Positions 6,014-10,260 of a DNA stretch of 10,260 nucleotides are shown piece by piece. Source of the stretch: Desulfobacteraceae bacterium UBA5852 (lineage in GTDB: Bacteria > Desulfobacterota > Desulfobacteria > Desulfobacterales > UBA5852); contig DJGG01000277.1 of NCBI GenBank assembly GCA_002432195.1, positions 1,824 through 12,083 on the forward strand. Reading direction: 5' to 3'. Position numbers and translations under genes: made by a program. How positions within the stretch are numbered: the first letter of the stretch is position 1; every line of letters begins with the position of its first letter. The notes below the pieces were generated by a model. That model was not told the origin of the DNA, made no database searches, and saw nothing but the letters and a program-made list of their open reading frames with translations.

Positions 6014-7045
6014 ATGGAGAATCGCCTGCCACGTCTGCGCATCGTCCTGGCCGGATGCCTGGGCGCCATCCTGCTGGCCGCCGGACCCGGCCGGGCCGGA
6101 ACGCTGGACGCCGTCCGCGCCCGGGGCCACATCGTCGTGGGGGTCAGCGAGGGAGCGGCCGGCTTTGCCGGGCCCGACGCGCAGGGCGCCTGGCGCGGCC
6201 TGGAGGTGGATGCCGCCCGGGCCATGGCCGCGGCGGTCTTCGGTCACGCCGATCGGCTCGCCTTCGTGCCCCTCACGCCCCAGAACCGCTTTACGGCCCT
6301 GCAGGCGGGGGAAGTGGACGTCCTCATGGGCAACCTCACCCGCACGCTGACCCGTGACACCGCCCTGGGATTGGCTTTCGCCCATGTCACCTTCTACGAC
6401 GGCCAGGCCTTCATGGTGCCGCGGCGCCTGGGCGTGACGAGCGCCCGCGGGCTCAACGGGACCACCGTGTGCGTGCTTGCCGGATCTTCCGCCGAGTTCA
6501 CGGCCGCCGATTACTTCCGCGCCGGGCGCATGATGCTGAAGCCGGTGGTCATGGACACCGCCTCGGGGCTCAGGCAGGCCTTCTTCACCGGGCGCTGCGA
6601 CTGCGTGACCGCGGATGTCTCCCGCCTGGCGGAGATGCGCGCCACGGCGGCCAACCCGGAGGACTACGCGATCCTGCCGGAGATCATCTCCCGGGAGCCC
6701 CTGGCACCGGCCGTGCGCCAGGGCGACGACCAGTGGTTCGACATCGTCGATTTCGCCGTCATGGCCATGATCGAGGCCGAGTACCTGGGCATCACCTCCC
6801 GGAACGCGGATGCCCTGCTGCAAAGCGCCGACCCCCGGATCCAGCGCTTCCTGGGCGTTCGCGAGGGCAACGGCAAGGCCCTGGGCCTGAACGAAAAATG
6901 GGCCTACGCGATTGTCACGCAGGTGGGCAATTACGGGGAGGTGTTCGAACGCAACCTGGGGCGGGACACCCCTCTCAAGCTCGAACGCGGCCTCAACGCC
7001 CTCTGGACCGACGGGGGCCTGATGTTCACACCGCCGTTCAAGTGA
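6014..7045 (+). CDS. Periplasmic amino-acid-binding protein, AapJ/BztA type
   Basis: A 343-residue type-2 periplasmic substrate-binding protein (SBP family 3) of the AapJ/BztA subgroup, which delivers L-amino acids to polar amino-acid ABC importers. Residues 1-28 are a signal peptide (RLPRLRIVLAGCLGAILLAA, cut probably after GRA). The mature protein opens with the family's TLDAVRARGHIVVGVSEGAAGF, then GLEVDAARAMAAAVFG, the ligand-site region VDVLMGNLTRTLTRD, the hinge LNGTTVCVLAGSS and the cysteine pair in GRCDCVTADVS. It ends with the typical GLNALWTDGGLMFTPPFK, so both ends look intact. ATG 6014 has AGGA (6000-6003) at 10 bases. The permease (aapQ, aapM) and ATPase (aapP) genes that normally follow are not here; a convergent acylase remnant lies downstream instead. 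Ligand range cannot be read from sequence, and it may instead be a binding protein with a sensory or stand-alone role. Confidence 0.9.
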   Translation: MENRLPRLRIVLAGCLGAILLAAGPGRAGTLDAVRARGHIVVGVSEGAAGFAGPDAQGAWRGLEVDAARAMAAAVFGHADRLAFVPLTPQNRFTALQAGEVDVLMGNLTRTLTRDTALGLAFAHVTFYDGQAFMVPRRLGVTSARGLNGTTVCVLAGSSAEFTAADYFRAGRMMLKPVVMDTASGLRQAFFTGRCDCVTADVSRLAEMRATAANPEDYAILPEIISREPLAPAVRQGDDQWFDIVDFAVMAMIEAEYLGITSRNADALLQSADPRIQRFLGVREGNGKALGLNEKWAYAIVTQVGNYGEVFERNLGRDTPLKLERGLNALWTDGGLMFTPPFK

Positions 7046-7071
7046 CGCCCGCCTCCCAATAGCCCCTTGCC

Positions 7072-7096
7072 GAGCCCCCTGCGGCGCACGGGGCTC
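7072..7096. terminator. Strong hairpin between the convergent aapJ-like gene and acylase remnant
   Basis: GAGCCCC (7072-7078) pairs with GGGGCTC (7090-7096). Inside, after one C-C mismatch, TGC (7080-7082) pairs with GCA (7086-7088) around a GGC loop. The hairpin starts 27 bases after the aapJ-like stop and is symmetrical, so it could end transcripts from both sides. No T-tract follows on either strand. It lies within the open frame of the acylase remnant (encoding about SPVRRRGL), so part of its symmetry may be incidental. Confidence 0.4.
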
Positions 7097-8832
7097 ACCA
7101 GCTCCCACTGATGCAGCCGGCCCCACTGCCACCGGGCGGGGTCTGGGCCCAGCCGACGGGTGAGGTTCGCCCGGGCGGCACGCCCGGCCAGGCGCACGAG
7201 CTCCGCGAGCCCTTCCCGCCGGTCGGCGGTGCCCACGTCGTCGAACCAGGCCGACTGCCCGTCCTGAACCATGCGGGCGAAACGCTCCTGCCAGAAGTAC
7301 CAGACCCCCAGCATGGCCTCCGTGAGCTCCGGGCCCAGTTCGTCGGTGAAGGTCCGGCGGGCCAGTTCCCCGCAGACCTCCTGAAAAATGGCGGGGGCCG
7401 TGATCTCAGGCCGGTCGCAGTGATCCCAGGCCCTCAGGGTGGCACCCAGGTCGCGGGTTTCCGGGTCCTGGAGCAGGTGGGCGGCCAGCAGAGGGGCGAG
7501 CTTCGCGGCCAGCAGGTTGCGGGTGTCCCGCTGGAAGCGCCAATGGTCCTCCGCCGTCAGGGGCCGCAGGGGGTCCAGCAACGCCTTCAAGCGCTGGTAG
7601 CGGTAGGACGGGGCGACATAGGAGGAAAGGTAGTAGGGGTAGGCGGCTGTCACGGTATTGTGGTTGCAGGTCCCCAGCCAGCCCTTGTCCGGGTCCAGGG
7701 ACTGGGGCATTTCCGCCGCGGGGATCCAGCCGGTCCAGCCGTCCGCGCCGCCGCCCACGACCCGGGGCAGGGTGCCGTCCCCGCCGGCGCGGACGGGGAT
7801 CGTCCCCGAGGTGAACCACCCGATGTGCCCATCCCGGTCGGCGAAAACGAAGTTGAGCATCAGGAGTTTGACCTCGGCCAGGATCTCCCGCAACTCCGCG
7901 GCCGAGCGGGCGAACATGGCCCGTTGGAGCCCGAGGCGCGGGCCCATGGTCTCGAAGGGCGCCCAACGGAGGGTCATGACCCGCTCGCTGGCCAGGGGCG
8001 GCACCACCCCCGAGATCACCGGTCCCCGGCGGGTGGCGCGCACCCCGAAGGCGTGCTCCCGGAAGCCCCCCGGTGCCCGGGCATCGCGCACCCGCACCGT
8101 TTCCGGCAGCACCGTGAAGGGGAGGGACCGGCGGCCTTCGAGGTAATGTCCCGGGCTGGCGGGATCCGGTGTTTCCACGTAGAGGTCCTGGGTGTCGGCG
8201 TAACTGTTGGTGATGCCCGCGGCCACATGGTTGGTGCGGAACACCACCATTTCCGGCAGCCCCGGGATGCTGGCGCCCACGATGCGGTAGCCCGGGCAGA
8301 CCAGCCCGGCAGGGTACCAGGGGCCGGGGATGAGGCGCACGTCCAGGTGGGGGTCGTTGGCCACCACCGGCTGCCCGCCGGCTGAGCGCGCCGGGGACAC
8401 GGCCCAGTTGTTGCTGCCCAGGCGCAAGGGTGCCTGGTCGAGAAACCCCGCCAGGCGGGCGGCGAGGCCCTCGGGAGCCGGATGCTCCGGAGGCGACGAC
8501 GGAAGGCCTTCCGGGGCGGGGGCATCCGGGTTGACGTTGAGGGGCCGCAGTTCCTGAGCCCGCTGCCACCCGAGCCTGTCCACCAGCATCTGCATGAGGA
8601 TTTCGGTCTGCAGGTTGGCCGATGAATTCCAGCTCATGTAATAGAGCAGCGCCAGGGAATCCTCCATCTGCCAGGGGGAGGGACGGATGCCGGCGAGCCG
8701 GAACTCCAGGGGGTGCTCGTTCCGGCAGCCGGTGATGTAGGCGTTGACACCATCGAGGTAGGTCTGGACGAACGCCCGGGTCTCGGTATCCAGCAGGGCG
8801 GCGTGCCGTCGGGCCTGGCGGCGAACCCGATG

Positions 8833-8846
8833 GTGCGCATGCGCAC
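8833..8846. repeat. Perfect 14-base palindrome beside the acylase frameshift
   Basis: GTGCGCATGCGCAC is its own reverse complement; GAT (8829-8831) and ATC (8847-8849) extend the symmetry after a single bulged G. It encodes VRMRT in the acylase frame and lies 10 bases from the inferred single-base deletion at 8822/8823. Confidence 0.8.
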
Positions 8847-9217
8847 ATCCAGTGCCAGGGCCTGCTCCCCGGCCAGCTCGCTGATCCGGCCCGCGGCCAC
8901 CCGCCGGGAAAGCTCCATCTGGAACAGGCGGTCCTGGGCGGTGACGAATCCCAGGGCCCGCAGGGCGTCCGCCTGGCTGGCCGCCTGGATCATGGCCATG
9001 CCCTTCTCGTCGCGGCAGACGGTCACCGGCGCCGCGAGCCCCGGCAGGCGGAGTTCCCCCGAACGCTGAATGGCGTTCAAGGTCCCGCAGCCCAGTGTCA
9101 CGGCCAGCAGCAGCCCCGGCCACCACCATCGGCAAAGCGTGCGCACGGGATAGTTCCCCCTCTTGCCGGTCTCCACGGCGGTCCCGCGCCGGACGGCGAC
9201 ACGGGCTCCCATCCCCC

Positions 9218-9613
9218 TCAGAGGGGCTGGCGTGTGGCGAGTTCCCGGAAATAGGCTTTCTCGTATGAGTTCAGGGCCCGCGTCTCCTTCAGGTGGAGGG
9301 AGTTCGGGTTGACGTTCTGCTCCAGGAAGTCGTAAACCCGGTCCTCCCCCAGGTAATAGAGCCGGATGCCCTCCCGGGTGGCCTCGTTGTACTCGTAGAT
9401 GTAGTCCGGGGGCGGCCGGTCGGCCAGGAAACGCTCCAGGGGCACGCGGTAGCGGCGGTTGATCATCAGCCGTTCGTAACCGAAATTCTTCTGCACGGCG
9501 TCCACGGCCAGGTATACGCTCGAGGAGCGGATCTTGGTGTCCTGGTATTCCCAGAAGGCGCACCCCGCGCCCAGACCGGCCAGCAAGACGATCAGGGGCA
9601 GCCAACGCGTCAT
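9218..9613 (-). CDS. Small putative lipoprotein of unknown function
   Basis: A 131-residue protein. The N terminus MTRWLPLIVLLAGLGAGC is a short signal sequence ending in a lipobox-like LGAGC, so C18 is the likely lipid-modified residue, although the -3 residue is Gly rather than Leu. The mature part is hydrophilic with many aromatics (FWEYQDTK, YIYEYNEATREGIRLYYLGEDRVYDFLEQNVNP) and no motif I recognise. ATG 9613 has an excellent ribosome binding site (AAAGGAGG, about 4 bases upstream) and overlaps the TGA of the CBM9-like gene as ATGA. The two are therefore in one operon and probably co-translated. It ends 71 bases before the acylase start. Nothing suggests damage. A periplasmic or outer-membrane location is inferred from the signal alone. 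Confidence 0.75.
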   Translation of the reverse strand: MTRWLPLIVLLAGLGAGCAFWEYQDTKIRSSSVYLAVDAVQKNFGYERLMINRRYRVPLERFLADRPPPDYIYEYNEATREGIRLYYLGEDRVYDFLEQNVNPNSLHLKETRALNSYEKAYFRELATRQPL

Positions 9614-10260
9614 CGAGCCTCCTTTGACCCACCGGCGTCCGGTGGACCCTCGCCCGGGAAATCCGGCCGGGGGCGGTCTCCCGGGCATCCGTGCCGACCG
9701 CCGTCGGCGTCGAACCGCAGTTCCCCGAAGCACGGGGGGCGGTGGAAGTCGAGGCGGTCCACCGGCGACCAGGCGCCCCAGTGGGGGTGGGTGGTCTCGT
9801 CGCCGCACTTGTAGAAATTGGCCCGCCACGTGGCGCCGGCCGGCGACGCGGCCGGCCCGGCGTAGGCCGCCAACACCGCCAGGGGGATCCCGAACTCCAG
9901 GTCCCAGAGGGTGGGCGTCGCGATCTCCGGGTCCACCACCGCGGGCAGGGAGGCGACCCTGCGCACCCGTTCGCCGTCCGCGGCCGACAGGGGCGTGAAG
10001 GCTTTGAAGCCGCCCGGCACCCGGGTGGGATCGGTGATGAAGAAAGCCCGCAGCGCGCCGCCGCAATTGAACTCGAAATTGAAGTAGCCCCGGCCCGGCA
10101 CGGGCTCCACGAAAAACTCCACGCAACTGTCCTTGTACACCTCCGCCTGGAAGCCGGTGCGACGGCAGCGCACGTAGCGGTCCTCCACGCGGAATCGCCC
10201 GTAGAGCATCCGGTCGTCGTAAAGCAACTGGACCCGGGTGCGCGGCTGGTGGCGGCTGCC
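9610..10260 (-). CDS. Carbohydrate-binding family 9-like protein (5' end outside the window)
   Basis: The visible 216 residues belong to the CBM9-like beta-sandwich family. Motifs follow the family order: VQLLYDDRMLYGRFRVED, then VYKDSCVEFFVEP and YFNFEFNCGGALRAFF, an LWDLEFGIPLAVL strand, WRANFYKCGDETTHPHWGAWSPVD and the closing DFHRPPCFGELRF. The frame is open to the window end; a start at TTG 10227 would cut off the first strand, so I treat the gene as 5'-partial. After the usual end (FGELRF) there are about 33 more residues, mostly Gly, Pro, Arg and Asp, with no family match; they may be a linker-like tail or a reading-through of a lost stop. The TGA overlaps the lipoprotein ATG. Many stand-alone members of the family are bacterial proteins of unproven ligand, so sugar binding is not certain here. 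Confidence 0.9.
   Translation of the reverse strand, partial: GSRHQPRTRVQLLYDDRMLYGRFRVEDRYVRCRRTGFQAEVYKDSCVEFFVEPVPGRGYFNFEFNCGGALRAFFITDPTRVPGGFKAFTPLSAADGERVRRVASLPAVVDPEIATPTLWDLEFGIPLAVLAAYAGPAASPAGATWRANFYKCGDETTHPHWGAWSPVDRLDFHRPPCFGELRFDADGGRHGCPGDRPRPDFPGEGPPDAGGSKEAR
9629..9645 (-). promoter_or_regulatory. Intercistronic hairpin just before the lipoprotein ribosome binding site
   Basis: CCACCGG (9629-9635) and CCGGTGG (9639-9645) give a perfect 7-pair stem with a 3-base loop. In the minus-strand mRNA it lies in the last codons of the CBM9-like gene and ends a few bases before the AAAGGAGG of the lipoprotein gene. It could shape coupling between the two genes or mark an mRNA processing boundary. 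A chance inverted repeat is also possible at this GC content. Confidence 0.35.

Larger units (their letters stand above)
7046..9146 (-). pseudogene. Penicillin acylase family protein, frameshifted and missing its C terminus
   Basis: A penicillin amidase family Ntn-hydrolase; members cut amide bonds, often acyl-homoserine lactones or beta-lactam side chains, after self-cleavage. GTG 9146 has an AGGGGG 9 bases upstream and opens an export signal (VRTLCRWWWPGLLLAVTLGC, possible lipoprotein). The first 108 codons give the usual N-terminal region (GLAAPVTVCRDEKGMAMIQA, LGFVTAQDRLFQME). At 8822/8823 the frame shifts; restoring one C turns GFAARPDG into GFRRQARRHAALLD, which suits the family. The second frame carries the self-cleavage serine in LGSNNW (Ser codon 8413-8415), DPHLD and GITNSYAD. 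The protein reaches WGRLHQWELVSP and GLGKGLLGGGRH, then homology ends where aapJ ends; roughly 100 C-terminal residues are missing. The frame stays open antisense to aapJ until 6931, with Arg/Ser/Pro-rich residues. ATG 9212 is an alternative start. The shift could be a sequencing error; the lost end could not. Confidence 0.85.

Noticed and set aside
6931..7045. Acylase C terminus continuing antisense into aapJ
   Set aside because: These codons give an Arg/Ser/Pro-rich tail unlike the acylase family, while the opposite strand carries the well-conserved AapJ C terminus.
7111..8385. Long + strand frame opposite the acylase
   Set aside because: It is antisense to a region with clear acylase motifs (LGSNNW, DPHLD, GITNSYAD) and gives a low-complexity Gly/Pro/Arg/His-rich peptide.

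Overview
The window comes from a very GC-rich bacterium, with G or C at most third codon positions. A periplasmic substrate-binding protein, lipoprotein-type signal sequences and a penicillin-acylase-type exported hydrolase suggest a diderm (Gram-negative) host. The lineage cannot be fixed from the sequence. I recognise no tRNA, rRNA, CRISPR array, transposase or integrase.

Left part (1-2928, + strand). A three-part pRiA4b ORF-3-like protein (19-1476) is followed by a compact toxin-antitoxin pair: a ribbon-helix-helix antitoxin (GTG start at 1799, under a good extended -10 element) and a MazF-type endoribonuclease (2038-2415). A 30-base imperfect direct repeat (1493-1522 and 2619-2648, 27/30 identical) brackets the pair. 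About 510 bases without a gene follow, and their last 150 bases hold several perfect inverted repeats just ahead of sbcD.

Middle part (2929-7045, + strand). sbcD (2929-4182) is intact and overlaps the next start by ATGA, as sbcD-sbcC operons commonly do. The next gene begins as SbcC for about 35 residues, reaches the Walker A motif, and continues as a LolD/FtsE-like ABC transporter ATPase. This in-frame chimera replaces both full-length SbcC and the 5' end of a normal transporter ATPase gene. It overlaps a gene for a cysteine-bearing polytopic membrane protein (4841-5866). After a small AT-richer intergenic region comes an orphan AapJ/BztA-like amino-acid-binding protein (6014-7045).

Right part (7046-10260, - strand). 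Read from right to left, this holds a CBM9-like protein that runs off the window, a small putative lipoprotein that overlaps it by ATGA, and a penicillin acylase family gene. The acylase is damaged twice. A one-base deletion near 8822 lies next to a perfect 14-base palindrome, and the 3' end is missing where aapJ ends.

The most notable features are two broken gene junctions (about 4284-4320 and about 7046-7070) that bracket one block. They could mark a real rearrangement or an assembly chimera; read-level evidence would decide. The repeat-flanked mazEF module and the unfamiliar CPWC membrane protein are the next most interesting features.
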